DNA of 64,000 nt. Source: Candidatus Koribacter versatilis Ellin345 (GTDB lineage Bacteria > Acidobacteriota > Terriglobia > Terriglobales > Acidobacteriaceae). This document shows positions 1-8,988 of the stretch, in pieces. The notes beneath the pieces are model-generated. The model saw only the letters and a program-made list of their open reading frames with translations, did not search any database and had not been told where the DNA came from. Within the stretch, counting starts at the first letter, position 1. Each line of letters begins with the position of its first letter. Where the stretch lies: the NCBI RefSeq assembly GCF_000014005.1, contig NC_008009.1, forward strand, positions 4,154,001-4,218,000. The letters run 5' to 3'. Position numbers and translations under genes: made by a program.

Positions 1-795
1 CAGTTTTCCTATGCAGATTGGGCTGGCAATCCGGAGGATGAAGAACGCCACAAGCAGCACGCGCAGCGAAAGCTGGCCCAAATGAAAATGCAATGCGAGG
101 TATTTGAGCCTCGCGTTGTGGTGCCATGCGCAAGCTTTGTGTGGTTTTGTCACAAAGAAAACTACTTCATGAACGCTCACGCCAATCGCATTGGTGACGT
201 GCATCGATTCTGCACCGAGGACGTGAAGTGTGCCTCCGTGGTCCTGTATCCGGGAGACCAGTGGGAGGTGGTTACGGAGCACGACTCCGAGTCCGCTATC
301 CGCAAGTACAACGAAGACTACGCCAGTCTCCCTTCACGGCCCCTGGTGTCGTCCCCGGAGATTCCCATCGAGAAGCTGAAAGATGCCTATCGCAATTACA
401 TCCGCAAGGCGCGGGCCAAGAACACGCCAAAGCTCCTGGAACTCATCCCCGCCTCCGTGGTGTTTCTCAGTGATCTTGGGAAGAAAGTGCGAATTTCGAT
501 GAAGCATGGGATCGAAGTGCTTGCTGAGGGAGATGCCACGCCCGCTGATATCTCCTTGGGATCGGAATCTCTGCATTACTGCTACCTGTTCGACTGGGGT
601 GGCGCGACCTTGGGAGTCAACGGGCGATATACGGTGCCGCCGCAAGGACGTCCACGGCGCTTTTTCTGGAATTTCCAGGTCCAGTCCTACAACGCATCGG
701 GGGTTCGCTTCGACATGAAGATGGTGAGCATCATCGCCGCCAGAAAAATCTTGAGTAAGTTTGGAGTACCGGTGCTGGAAACACTCGACGTTTGA
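1..795 (+). CDS. MBL-fold-hydrolase-like protein, 5' end outside window
   Basis: The frame is open from the first base, so the protein begins upstream; 264 codons plus a stop are visible. The opening residues (QFSYADWAGNPEDE), then a basic helix, then FEPRVVVPCASFVWFCHKENYF with N-A-N-R shortly after, recall the C-terminal part of metallo-beta-lactamase-fold hydrolases of the UDP-MurNAc hydroxylase/UlaG-like kind. That assignment is from memory of the family pattern and is tentative, because the metal-binding HxHxDH region would lie outside the window. The second half (about residues 120-264) resembles a lipid- or sterol-carrier-like accessory domain only vaguely. It is followed 63 bases later by the C5-epimerase-like gene on the same strand, but no coupling is evident. 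Confidence 0.5.
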   Translation, partial: QFSYADWAGNPEDEERHKQHAQRKLAQMKMQCEVFEPRVVVPCASFVWFCHKENYFMNAHANRIGDVHRFCTEDVKCASVVLYPGDQWEVVTEHDSESAIRKYNEDYASLPSRPLVSSPEIPIEKLKDAYRNYIRKARAKNTPKLLELIPASVVFLSDLGKKVRISMKHGIEVLAEGDATPADISLGSESLHYCYLFDWGGATLGVNGRYTVPPQGRPRRFFWNFQVQSYNASGVRFDMKMVSIIAARKILSKFGVPVLETLDV

Positions 796-858
796 AGTGT
801 TTTCCATGCTGACAGTTTCAACTCACGGGCCCCTCTAGTTAGATTCGGAGATAAGGAA

Positions 859-2064
859 ATGAAAAGACTCGTGGTGTTCGGATTGCTCGTATTCCTGCAG
901 GTCTCTTTTACACGCGTCGCACACGGCCAATGCGTCGCATTGGGAACGGTCGCACCGGTCACCACTTATAGCGCCGCCGGCGTGTACCTGAGCAGTCTCA
1001 CCGACGGCAACATCGCTCACGGATCGAATATTCAGTTCGACGGGAACGGAATCCCGATGGTGCTAGCCAGCGGGGTATTCGTATACAACCCGGTGACGGT
1101 TTCACAGTGGGCGCTTCAGCAGTATTCCTACTCCGTCGCTTACGGTACCGCCGGTGCTCAAGCCAATCTCGTCAAGGGAGCGGACTGGCTGATGAGTGTT
1201 CAGGACGCCACGACCGGCATTTGGTACATCAACTATAGCTTCACCGTCGCCGGCATGGGAGTGACGCTCAGTCCGCCATGGGGCGGCGCAATGGCGCAGG
1301 GACAGGCGATTTCCGTACTGAGCCGTGCCTACCAGGTCACTCACGATGAGAAGTATTTAACGGCAGCCAGCAAAGCCCTGGCGCCGTTAGCGAAGAAGGT
1401 ATCCGAGGGCGGGCTCACCGACGATTTTTTTGGTGATCCCAACCTTCCGCATTACGAGGAATATCCCACCGTACCCGCCTCTTACACGTTGAATGGCTTT
1501 ATGTTCACGCTGGTTGGCCTGTACGATCTCTCGGCATTCGATGCGACGGCTCTGTCCATGTACAACGCCGGATTGAAGACCCTCGACGCGGAACTTCCGT
1601 ATCACGAAATGGGCGGGATCAGCGCGTACCATCTCGGTCACATAACGAATGCGCCCCGCGGGCCCCACGTCGCGTGGAGCTATCACCTGGTCCATCTCCA
1701 ACTACTGGGCGCGCTGAAGTACCTCAATCCGACGGACAAAGTGGTGAGTTTCTATTACGGCCAATGGTGTTCCTACCAGCGTGCACTCTCCCAAATCGTC
1801 CTCTCACCTGCTTCGGGAACCACTTTCAAGGCTGGACAGTTGTTTTATCTGAATGCCCAAATCAACCCGAATTACGCGATCGGGTTCGCGAATCTCACGG
1901 ATGGGGGCACACCGGTCTCCAAAGCGACGCTTGGCAATGGAAGAGCCATATTCCGGATTGATAATCCGACCGCCGGAACCCACAACTACCAGGTCTCCTA
2001 TACGTCGGACGGAACTGTTCCGAGCGTCACTTCGAACGTACTGTCGATCACTGTGACACCCTGA
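859..2064 (+). CDS. Exported D-glucuronyl C5-epimerase-like protein
   Basis: This 401-residue protein has a signal peptide (residues 1-23, MKRLVVFGLLVFLQVSF... ending VAHGQ). Around residues 134-150 it has the AMAQGQAISVLSRAY motif, followed near 195-225 by YEEYPT, SYTLNGF and GLYDL. These are hallmarks of the C-terminal alpha/alpha-barrel domain of heparan/heparosan glucuronyl C5-epimerases. The family inverts the C5 of uronic acid residues in polysaccharides; the substrate here is unknown. The last ~95 residues look like a beta-rich Ig-type appendage. A good ribosome site (GGAGATAAGG) precedes the ATG. A terminator follows directly, so it is probably monocistronic or the last gene of its unit. 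Confidence 0.78.
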   Translation: MKRLVVFGLLVFLQVSFTRVAHGQCVALGTVAPVTTYSAAGVYLSSLTDGNIAHGSNIQFDGNGIPMVLASGVFVYNPVTVSQWALQQYSYSVAYGTAGAQANLVKGADWLMSVQDATTGIWYINYSFTVAGMGVTLSPPWGGAMAQGQAISVLSRAYQVTHDEKYLTAASKALAPLAKKVSEGGLTDDFFGDPNLPHYEEYPTVPASYTLNGFMFTLVGLYDLSAFDATALSMYNAGLKTLDAELPYHEMGGISAYHLGHITNAPRGPHVAWSYHLVHLQLLGALKYLNPTDKVVSFYYGQWCSYQRALSQIVLSPASGTTFKAGQLFYLNAQINPNYAIGFANLTDGGTPVSKATLGNGRAIFRIDNPTAGTHNYQVSYTSDGTVPSVTSNVLSITVTP

Positions 2065-2078
2065 TTTGAGCGCATGAA

Positions 2079-2106
2079 AAACCCCGCCGTGTCGAAGGCG
2101 GGGTTT
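2079..2106 (+). terminator. Rho-independent-type hairpin after the C5-epimerase-like gene
   Basis: A perfect 10-bp stem (AAACCCCGCC / GGCGGGGTTT) with an 8-base loop starts 15 bases after the stop codon. The A-run on one flank and T-run on the other would let it act in both directions. Confidence 0.8.
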
Positions 2107-2364
2107 CCCTTAGGCCTCGTTCGACTCCCGAACGAGAAGTTGCGTTTGCTCACTTCAGGGCGAAGTGGCGTTGCAACGAAATGTAACGATGGCCTGAATT
2201 ACTTGTCACTGTAATTCGTGATTCGCGAAGAAACCGAAGTCACTTAGACTGTTTTGTCACACGACAATCCCGGCACCTAAGGGGTCGTGTCAATGAGCGT
2301 CATTGCGCATAGGGGATAATTTTGTAAGCAGATGTAAATTACAATCAGCGGAGGGTGATGCGAC

Positions 2365-2559
2365 ATGCAAGAACCGTTGTCTCCTCCGCCAAATTGCCCG
2401 GTATGCGGTAGTACCGAATTCTTACTAATTAATTGCCGAGCGGTCGGCCAGCACGCAGACTCCCAACATGCCTCAATACATGGTGTCCTGAGCTACAAGT
2501 GTTCCAACGGGCACGTCTTTTTGCCGAGAAATCCGCCAGAGCCTGAGACAAAAATTTAA
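2365..2559 (+). CDS. Small zinc-ribbon-like protein, function unknown
   Basis: This 64-residue protein has CPVCGS at residues 10-15, a cysteine at 25, and YKCSNGHVF near 46-54. The two Cys clusters are consistent with a single zinc ribbon. The ATG has an upstream purine-rich GGAGGGTGATG stretch that can serve as a ribosome site. Family unknown to me. It sits beside another small Cys-containing protein (2631-2819), and both are in an accessory-looking, lower-GC stretch. Confidence 0.5.
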   Translation: MQEPLSPPPNCPVCGSTEFLLINCRAVGQHADSQHASIHGVLSYKCSNGHVFLPRNPPEPETKI

Positions 2560-2630
2560 AAGAAGACCAACTGATTATTCCCTCATAGGTGATTGGAATT
2601 CATCCAACAGTCGGTAGGAGGACGCCTCCC

Positions 2631-2819
2631 GTGGAAAGTTCCCCGCTCCACGAAAAACTCACCGAGTTTCATCCCGGCTTCGATCACTCGACCAGTGACG
2701 ATGGCTTAGTCCTTCGTTCGGTCTGCCTGAGGTGTGGGCTGTTCATCTATAGCCGGTTTGATGGCCCACTGCGAGAGATCGAGCGGAATCACAAGAACGA
2801 GTGCCGCGAGACGCATTGA
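2631..2819 (+). CDS. Small zinc-finger-like protein, function unknown
   Basis: I choose the GTG at 2631 over an earlier in-frame GTG (2589) because AGGAGG lies about 10 bases upstream of it. The 62-residue product has a C-terminal CLRC followed about 20 residues later by HKNEC, a pattern that fits a small treble-clef or HxxxC zinc finger, as in many uncharacterised acidobacterial small proteins. No function can be assigned. It is on the same strand as 2365-2559 and 71 bases downstream, so the two may be co-transcribed. Confidence 0.5.
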   Translation: MESSPLHEKLTEFHPGFDHSTSDDGLVLRSVCLRCGLFIYSRFDGPLREIERNHKNECRETH

Positions 2820-3075
2820 TATCCCCGCCCACGAAGATCGGGGATGTGAGGGTAGTGCCGACTGAAGTGTCTGCCCAGGTCTCGAAAAGCGCGAGACCCG
2901 GGGCACCCAAGCAGTTTCGTGAAGGAAAGTAAAAAGGATGTTGACGCGAACAGACCTTGGGCCACCCGCCAGGAGTTTTGTGACTGCTGGTGTGTGCGTG
3001 TAAAGGACCGCCTCCCGGACTGCGTCCTGCCCGAGAAGCGCGCGAACGATATAGGGGTTCGTCGAACTGAATTCA

Positions 3076-3499
3076 TTAGTGAGGCAAGCCCAAGGTGCTG
3101 GCCTTGCCAATACAAACAAGGAAGACGTTGTGGTCGGATTCGATTACCAACCATTCCAGCATCCCGCCAGCTACGTAGTATTCGAAGTAAGGACACTCGG
3201 CAATGAGCCGTTCAAGGGCCGCAGCAGGAACTTTATAAACGGGGAGTTCCCCCATCGATTTCCGGGATGAGGAAGGTTCTTCCTTCCATCGACGGCAAAA
3301 CCGATGAAAGACTAAGGTTCGAGGAATCGTATTTGGTGCATGGAACCGCGAGGTCGAGCCACCACGCCCGAGGATTACCCCGAACGTAGCGCTCCCGAAG
3401 TTGGCCCACGACCTTGGCAGCAGTCACGTTTCCTAACCGCTCGAGCTCCAGTCCCAACCGAATAGCCGCTTCTTCGATCCGTACCTCAACTTCGCTCAT
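3076..3499 (-). pseudogene. Immunity-like small protein gene split by a +1 shift in a G5 run
   Basis: Two overlapping minus-strand frames together read as one protein. The first (start 3499, with AGGAG seven bases upstream) ends at 3233. Its sequence up to ...FLIPEID-G continues smoothly in the next frame as ELPVYKVPAAALERLIAECP, then FEYYVAGGMLEWLVIESDHN, to a stop at 3076. Removing one G from the five-G run (plus-strand C's at 3249-3253) restores a 140-residue protein. The pattern RAWW... FLIPEID... ECPYFEYY...EWL.IE.DHN recalls small bacterial immunity-type proteins (DUF6756-like) from memory. As written, either the gene is broken, or two coupled ORFs (267 and 180 nt, overlapping 23 nt) are made, or there is a sequencing error. 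Confidence 0.6.
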
Positions 3500-3655
3500 C
3501 GATCACTCCTGGTGTTCCGACCGCGGGTGGTCTGGGCTTGACCAGAGTGATCATAGTTCTGTCTTCTTTTCCTTCCAAGGAGTTTGGGTGGCGTGCAGGA
3601 AAGTACAAAACGACTCACTTCGCCATCCAGGGGCATAGGCGTGGACCGAGACGTT

Positions 3656-3802
3656 CTAATTTTTGCCGCTCGCTTTGCGGGAAGTAACTTTCCGCTTGGG
3701 CTCTGGCCGTGGCGTTTTCGGAGCCTGGAACGCTGCGGCCATAGCCGCATTGAAATTGGCTGCGGCTTCGCGTCCTTCGGTGTATTCTTTTGCCGACTTC
3801 AT
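3656..3802 (-). CDS. Small basic protein, function unknown
   Basis: This 48-residue ORF starts MKSAKEYTEGREAAANF and ends in a Lys/Arg/Pro-rich tail (PKRKVTSRKASGK). A GGAATCATGGGAG stretch upstream offers weak ribosome-site support. The helical EGREAAANFNAAMAAAF part, followed by PK, resembles short uncharacterised bacterial proteins with a helix-then-basic-tail layout. It lies 17 bases from the divergent gene that starts at 3820, so the two share a very short promoter region. No function proposed. Confidence 0.45.
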   Translation of the reverse strand: MKSAKEYTEGREAAANFNAAMAAAFQAPKTPRPEPKRKVTSRKASGKN

Positions 3803-3819
3803 AGGCACATTCTACTCCC

Positions 3820-4723
3820 ATGATTCCTCGCCAGTTTAAGAAGCTGCTAGAAGCACTTCTTTCGTCGCATGAGTCGTTAGTCAAAAGCACTGAATCCATC
3901 CATCAACAACTTGAACGACAACGCGAGGAGCAACAGATCCAGAAATACATAAAGCAGCAAACGCCACAGCCACCTATTCTTATCGATATAGCGGACAAAG
4001 ACGAAATAGGGGCTGGAAAGACAGAGCGCAGAGAGAATCGAACCCGCGACGAGAAGCACTTTGGAATTAACGTAACTCTCCAGATTTTGCTTGTCCTCGG
4101 ATCTTGGGGGGCTGTTATTGCCGCTGGCTATTATGCGCACGTCGCTAGTGGACAACTCTCCCAAATGAAAACTCAAACCGAGCAACTTAGGGCTCAAACG
4201 GAAGCGACGACGCGCCCTTGGGTCAAGGCCAAGATGACGGAATCTGGGCCCCATTATTTTCGACAATATTGGGGCTGAAGTAGGATTCACCATCGTGATC
4301 CAGAACGTCGGCCATTCTCCCGCGACCAACGTCGATGTACGAGTCGAGGTAGTGAACGCGAATGGCCCTAATGTTGTAGAAATTCAGCGACGACTTTGCC
4401 CTAAATCCGAGCCAATCGTGAATGGGTGGGGAAGAGCCCTCTTTCCCGGAGAACCAGAGCCAAGACCATTCATGGCTCAACTCACAAAGGATAAGCTTCA
4501 GGCTAAGTTTGAGGGGTTTCCCCAAGGAACCGTACTGCTCAACGTCGTCGGTTGCGTTGACTACACCATCAACCCAACCGAACACAAACAAACCGCCTTT
4601 TCGTACCTGGTCGTGGAAGTCGGCGCTAATGGGAAATCTCAGCCGATCATGAATGGTCGGTCTGTCCCCAAAGAAAAGGTACGGTTTTTTGACGGGGGCC
4701 CAGTCGGCGAATCCGCAGATTAG
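3820..4723 (+). pseudogene. Single-TM hypothetical protein, frameshifted at a CCCC run
   Basis: The first frame (3820-4278) encodes a charged N-terminus, a membrane helix near residues 88-108 and a coiled-coil-like stretch (QLSQMKTQTEQLRAQTEAT), then RPWVKAKMTESGP. At 4249-4252 (CCCC) the reading frame must move by one base to continue as IIFDNIGAEVGFTIVIQNVG and on to the stop at 4723. With the shift removed the protein is about 300 residues, with the TM-linker-beta-domain layout of common bacterial hypotheticals. The downstream gene 4811-5488 has the same layout (IQNVGHSPATNV versus WRNSGNTPAVNA; GCVDYTI versus GWMKYDDV). It may be decayed or a sequencing error. Confidence 0.65.
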
Positions 4724-4810
4724 CCCTGTCACGGCAAGATAAATTAGAAACGCCGCGACGCCCCATCCGAAAATCCCCAAGAAGTATTTTCCCTTATAGA
4801 GGATTAGCCA

Positions 4811-5488
4811 ATGACCGAAAGTGGCACACGAGAGACCGAGAATAAAGATCAGAACGCAAAGACTCTTGCTGGTGAAATTCATTGGGTGCACGTCGCGATG
4901 CTGGCGACTCAAGTCATACTTGGAGTTATTGGCCTTCTCGCGCTCGCCATCTATTTCTGCCAATTGCGGCAAATGATTGAACAGACCAAAATCAGCCGTA
5001 CATCGCTGGAATCCGTGCAGCGCGCATTTGTTTCTAATGGTGGATATCAGGGACTCAATGAGGCCGACGCCAAGGGAAATATCCAATCGCTGCTGCTCTC
5101 TCTGAAGTGGAGGAATAGCGGCAACACTCCAGCCGTCAACGCTAGATATCACGTCAACATCATTCAGGGAGAACTCCCTAGTGATTTCCGATTCCCGGAT
5201 CGAGACGCGAATGGGAATATAGTCACCGACAACGAGAGCATCCGGGGGTTCTATGCTCCACAAAGCGACTCTTACGCTATACCCCTGCGCATGACCCAGA
5301 GGCGCAGCGTCATCTACGGTTGGATGAAGTATGACGATGTGTTTGACCGCTCCCGCTCGCACATCACGCAGTTTTGCGACCAACTCACTTGGCTTCCAAC
5401 TCCTCCCAAAGAGCCCACTGCTACGCTCGTTAATCCGTGCCCCGTTCACAACTGCACGGATGAATGGTGCGGAGATCAAAAGCGTTAA
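4811..5488 (+). CDS. Single-TM hypothetical protein, paralogue of the preceding broken gene
   Basis: The 225-residue protein has a hydrophilic N-terminus, a membrane helix at about residues 33-53, a short coiled-coil linker (FCQLRQMIEQTKISRTSLES), and a C-terminal beta-rich domain starting around AFVSNGGY. This architecture is widespread in bacteria but unassigned. The C-terminus carries several cysteines (CDQ...NPCPVHNCTDEWCGD). It follows its frameshifted paralogue, and the same 12 bases (CCCTGTCACGGC) follow both stop codons, which supports tandem duplication. A long antisense frame covers both genes, but the family pattern is on this strand. Confidence 0.6.
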   Translation: MTESGTRETENKDQNAKTLAGEIHWVHVAMLATQVILGVIGLLALAIYFCQLRQMIEQTKISRTSLESVQRAFVSNGGYQGLNEADAKGNIQSLLLSLKWRNSGNTPAVNARYHVNIIQGELPSDFRFPDRDANGNIVTDNESIRGFYAPQSDSYAIPLRMTQRRSVIYGWMKYDDVFDRSRSHITQFCDQLTWLPTPPKEPTATLVNPCPVHNCTDEWCGDQKR

Positions 5489-5599
5489 CCCTGTCACGGC
5501 GATCCAGAGCGTAACGCAGATTGTGAGCCAAGTGTATAGAGACCTAGCTAATCTCGCGTTTTGAAGATTTTGCAATTCTCGAGGGGGGAGGGGGTACCC

Positions 5600-5920
5600 T
5601 CAAATTCCCTTCGCCATCCACTTCCCAAGCTGCCCGGTCATCATCAGCCAGAGCATCCGAAAATCGCTGATGAACGACCAGAACGGATAGCCGAAGGTCG
5701 CGGGCTTGTTCTTCTCGAGCAGGAAGTGGCCGGTCCAGGCGCAACCGTACGCGATGGGGAGCCACAAGAACGCCCACCACGGATGGCCTAAGGCGAACGC
5801 GAGAATGACGGTGAGGATGCCGAGCGAAGTGCCGGTTGCGTGCAGGGCGCGGTTGGCGGGATTTTTGTGCTGCTGCAGGTAGAAGACGAAGAACTCGTCG
5901 TAGGAATTGAACTGCGCCAT
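5600..5920 (-). CDS. DUF962/Mpo1-like membrane protein
   Basis: This 106-residue protein begins MAQFNSYDEFFVFYLQQHKN and contains NRALHATGT, then three hydrophobic helices. The F..FY...H.N..NR..H..GT signature identifies the DUF962 (YGL010w/Mpo1-like) family. In yeast Mpo1 is an iron-dependent dioxygenase of 2-hydroxy fatty acids; whether the bacterial protein does this is not known. The conserved histidines (HKN, LHATG, TGHFL) are present. It lies 33 bases downstream of the large histidine kinase on the same strand, so the two may be co-transcribed. Confidence 0.8.
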   Translation of the reverse strand: MAQFNSYDEFFVFYLQQHKNPANRALHATGTSLGILTVILAFALGHPWWAFLWLPIAYGCAWTGHFLLEKNKPATFGYPFWSFISDFRMLWLMMTGQLGKWMAKGI

Positions 5921-5953
5921 CGCTCAGCCTCGGAGCGGAATTCTAGCGCAGCT

Positions 5954-8917
5954 TCACGCCGGCTGCACCGACGGCGGCGGATACTTCGTTGACGGAAACA
6001 GCATGGAGAAAACGGTGCCAATCCCCTGGCGGCTGCGCACCCGGATTCTTCCCTTCGCTTTCTCGACCATGCCGCGCGTGACCCACAGGCCGAGGCCGGT
6101 GCCGACGTCGGACTTGGTGGTGAAGAACGGCGTGAAAAGTTTTTTGCGAACTTCTTCATTCATGCCGATGCCTGAATCGCCCACGGTGAGCCGCACCGCT
6201 TTGCCGCCGGTCTTGAGGTCTACCACGCGGCGCGCTCGGATCCAGATGCGGCCGCCGTCGTTCGACGCGTCGATCGCGTTCACGAGCAAATTCGCAAGCA
6301 CCTGGCGCATTTCGCCGGCGAGGCCGCGGATCGTGAGGTCCGACTGCACGTCGAGCTTGAGTTCGAGCGACTTGTAGAGCAGCTTGCGCTGGTAGAGGTT
6401 CACGACGTCCTGCACGATGTCGGGAACGCTCATCAGGATTGGGCCGCTGCTGTCGCGATAGAAGCCGAGCGTCTGCCGCGCGATGTGCGATACGCGGCCC
6501 AGTTCCTGGTCAGCAATCTCCAGATAGGAGCGAACCTGGTCTGAGACGCCGTCGGTCGTCTTGGCGAGATAGATGAAGTTCGTGACCGCTTCGAGAGGAT
6601 TGTTGATCTCGTGCGCGATGGTCGCAGCAAGGCGTCCGGTCGCGGCGAGCTTCTCGGAACTGCGCAACGCCTCTTCCGCTTTGCGCCGCTCGGTGATGTC
6701 CATGGTCACGCCGTCGAAGCGCACCGGGTTCCCGGTCTCGTCGTAGAACCCGCGGCCCACCGCGCGCACCCAGCGCACCTCGCCTGTCGGCGAGACAGCG
6801 CGATGGTCAACGTCGTAACGCTTCTTTTGGTTGATGGAGGTTTCGATCGCCTGGCGGGTTCGTTCGCGGTCCTCGGGATGGAGGATCCGATAGAAATCGT
6901 CGACCGTGACTTTGGCGTCGGGCGGCAACCAGAAGTGCTCCTTCACGCGCTCATCCCAACCGAGAACGTCGAACGGCAAGTCGCAATACCAGAAGCCCAG
7001 GTCAGCGGCGTCCACGGCGAGGTTGAAGCGCTCCTCGGCACGCTTGAGTTCCGTCTCCGCCTCGCGCCGCGCGGTCGTGTCCATGGTGATGCCGAGACCC
7101 GAAAGCGCTGTGCCATCCTCACCCAGCATGATCTGGCCTTGCGTGAACGACCACCGCTGAGCGCCGTCTTGCCTGATAAGGCGATGCTCGATCTTGAAGG
7201 GGCCGCCCTGACGAAGCGCACGATCGAGTTCGGCAACAACGGCGGGGCGGTCGTCGGGGTGGACCGCGTTCACCCAGTTCTTCAGCCGGTCGGCGGAGAC
7301 TGCAGCGTCGAAGGAAGGGACCTCCATGGACCACGTGACTTTGTCGGTCGGGATGTCCCAGAACCAGGTGCCCATGTTGGCGGCCTTCTGCGCCTCGCGG
7401 AACTTCTGGTCGCTGATGCGCAGGGCTTCGTCGGCAAGCTTGCGTTCGGTTATGTCGATGCTGAGGACGATCAGGCGCTCCGGGCGCGCGGTTTCCGCGT
7501 GATACACCACGTGGCCGCGCCCCTGCACCCATCGCACACCGAGCGGGCTCTGGACGCGATACTCCACGAAGTAGGCTTTGGCATTCTGGACGCAGCTCTC
7601 GAGCTCGTTGCGGACGATGTCGCGGTCGTCGGGATGGATTTGACGCTCCCAATCGGCGCGGCTCTTGATCTCCGACGGGTCGCACCCGAACACCGGCCAG
7701 CTGCCCGGCGAGAACCGGATTTCATCGGTACGGAAATCCAGTTCCCAGGTCGCGAGCTGCGCCGCCTGCTGGGCGATAGCGAGCCGCTGCTGCACTTCCT
7801 CGGATGAAGCCAACTGTCTCGCAATACGATCGTTGAGCTGTGCGTTGTCGATGGCGGCCGCTGCCTGCGCGGCGATGCTCTCGACCAGGTGCTGTGCTTC
7901 CAGGGTGAACCGGTTCGGCTCAGAATGGCCAAAGAACAGTCCGCCGAGCACCTTCCCCGAGCGCGAAACCACCGGCACCGCGAGATAGCTGCACACGGGC
8001 AGGTGCCCTTCCGGCATGCCGTGGTAGGGAGCGTTCTTGCCATATCGCGGATCCTTGCGCACATCCGCCAGCCGCACCGTGCCTTCGCCGGCGAACGTTG
8101 GGCCGAAGACGGCGGTATTGCGCGGCATGGGAAATTTCTCGAAGGCTTCGCGGGGTGCGCCAGAGAGCGTGTACAACATGTAGCTCTCGCCATCGGCGCG
8201 GATTTCGTTGTAGAAAAACGCTCCGAAAGCGGCACCGCTGAATTCTCGCGCGGTGTCCGTTGCCGCCTGCACGATCTTGTGGAGGTCGCGCTCGGCAGCA
8301 AGGAGAATGCCCGTGTCGTTGAGCGTCTCAATTTGTTTCTGATAGCGCAGCCGCTGCGATTCGGAGCGATGACGCTCGATTGCGATGCCCGCAGTGCGAG
8401 CGAGAAGATCGATAGCCTGGCGCGCCCGGTCGGTCGGTGACGCAGGTTCAAGGGTGTAGATACCGAGCGTGCCAAGAACATCGCCATTCGATGCAAAGAT
8501 CGGCATGGACCAGGCGCCGCGCAGTCCAAGCGGCAACGCGAGGTGCTTCAGCGCGGACCAGGAGGGCGCAGTGTCAATGTCTTCGACGAAAACCGGCTTC
8601 TTGCAGAACGCGGCCTTGCCGCAGGAGCCGACTTCGGGACCAATCGCGGTGCCATGAATCAGCTTGTTATATGTATCGGGAAGGCTAGGCGCAGCGCCGT
8701 GCATCAAGCGCGTTCCTGACTCGTCGAGCAAGAGGATCGAGCAACGAACTTCGGTGTCGCAGTACTCCTCGGCGGCGTGCGCAATCTCTGTTAACACCTT
8801 CTCCAGAGAGGCGCCGCGCGCTATGAACTCGAGAATTTTGTTTTCGCGCGCGAGAAGACGAATGGCGTGTTCGGACGCATCGACGTGCGCAGCGAGTTCA
8901 GGATTTAATCCACTCAT
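5954..8917 (-). CDS. Cytoplasmic hybrid-less sensor histidine kinase, GAF-GAF-PAS-PAS-PAS-HisKA-HATPase
   Basis: The 987-residue protein contains, in order, two GAF domains (about 30-190 and 205-365), three PAS/PAC modules of the PAS_3 kind with HPDDR/HPEDR motifs and DITERK/DTTARR/DITERR ends (about 380-745), a HisKA helix with phospho-acceptor His769 in AHEINNPLE, and a HATPase_c domain (NLLVNAID, GDSGIGM, GTGLGL). There is no membrane helix, so it senses cytoplasmic or diffusible signals. A GTG 26 codons upstream (8995) is rejected as start because it lies inside the terminator hairpin of the upstream acsA gene. No response regulator is adjacent; a stand-alone receiver lies at 15949-16329. 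Confidence 0.88.
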   Translation of the reverse strand: MSGLNPELAAHVDASEHAIRLLARENKILEFIARGASLEKVLTEIAHAAEEYCDTEVRCSILLLDESGTRLMHGAAPSLPDTYNKLIHGTAIGPEVGSCGKAAFCKKPVFVEDIDTAPSWSALKHLALPLGLRGAWSMPIFASNGDVLGTLGIYTLEPASPTDRARQAIDLLARTAGIAIERHRSESQRLRYQKQIETLNDTGILLAAERDLHKIVQAATDTAREFSGAAFGAFFYNEIRADGESYMLYTLSGAPREAFEKFPMPRNTAVFGPTFAGEGTVRLADVRKDPRYGKNAPYHGMPEGHLPVCSYLAVPVVSRSGKVLGGLFFGHSEPNRFTLEAQHLVESIAAQAAAAIDNAQLNDRIARQLASSEEVQQRLAIAQQAAQLATWELDFRTDEIRFSPGSWPVFGCDPSEIKSRADWERQIHPDDRDIVRNELESCVQNAKAYFVEYRVQSPLGVRWVQGRGHVVYHAETARPERLIVLSIDITERKLADEALRISDQKFREAQKAANMGTWFWDIPTDKVTWSMEVPSFDAAVSADRLKNWVNAVHPDDRPAVVAELDRALRQGGPFKIEHRLIRQDGAQRWSFTQGQIMLGEDGTALSGLGITMDTTARREAETELKRAEERFNLAVDAADLGFWYCDLPFDVLGWDERVKEHFWLPPDAKVTVDDFYRILHPEDRERTRQAIETSINQKKRYDVDHRAVSPTGEVRWVRAVGRGFYDETGNPVRFDGVTMDITERRKAEEALRSSEKLAATGRLAATIAHEINNPLEAVTNFIYLAKTTDGVSDQVRSYLEIADQELGRVSHIARQTLGFYRDSSGPILMSVPDIVQDVVNLYQRKLLYKSLELKLDVQSDLTIRGLAGEMRQVLANLLVNAIDASNDGGRIWIRARRVVDLKTGGKAVRLTVGDSGIGMNEEVRKKLFTPFFTTKSDVGTGLGLWVTRGMVEKAKGRIRVRSRQGIGTVFSMLFPSTKYPPPSVQPA

Positions 8918-8988
8918 GAGACGGGGCACAACTGTCGAGAAGACAGTTGGATGCAAGTATTGCGGGCCGAGTTGTCTGCTAAGGAAAA

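Noticed and set aside
2259-2290. Inverted repeat ACACGAC/GTCGTGT with an 18-base loop
   Set aside because: Seven-base arms are too short to support a function.
2820-3075. Several short frames on both strands downstream of the immunity-like gene
   Set aside because: No ribosome sites, no protein-like composition and no family pattern.
4021-4060. tRNA-like GAGAATCGAACCCGCG stretch
   Set aside because: Resembles the T-arm of a minus-strand tRNA, but no acceptor, D- or anticodon arms fit and it lies in the frameshifted coding region.
4223-5575. 450-codon minus-strand open frame antisense to 3820-5488
   Set aside because: The plus strand carries two related proteins with a recognisable TM-linker-beta layout; the antisense frame has no family-like pattern or ribosome site.
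6611-7807. 398-codon plus-strand frame antisense to the histidine kinase
   Set aside because: A shadow of a high-GC gene with clear domains on the other strand.
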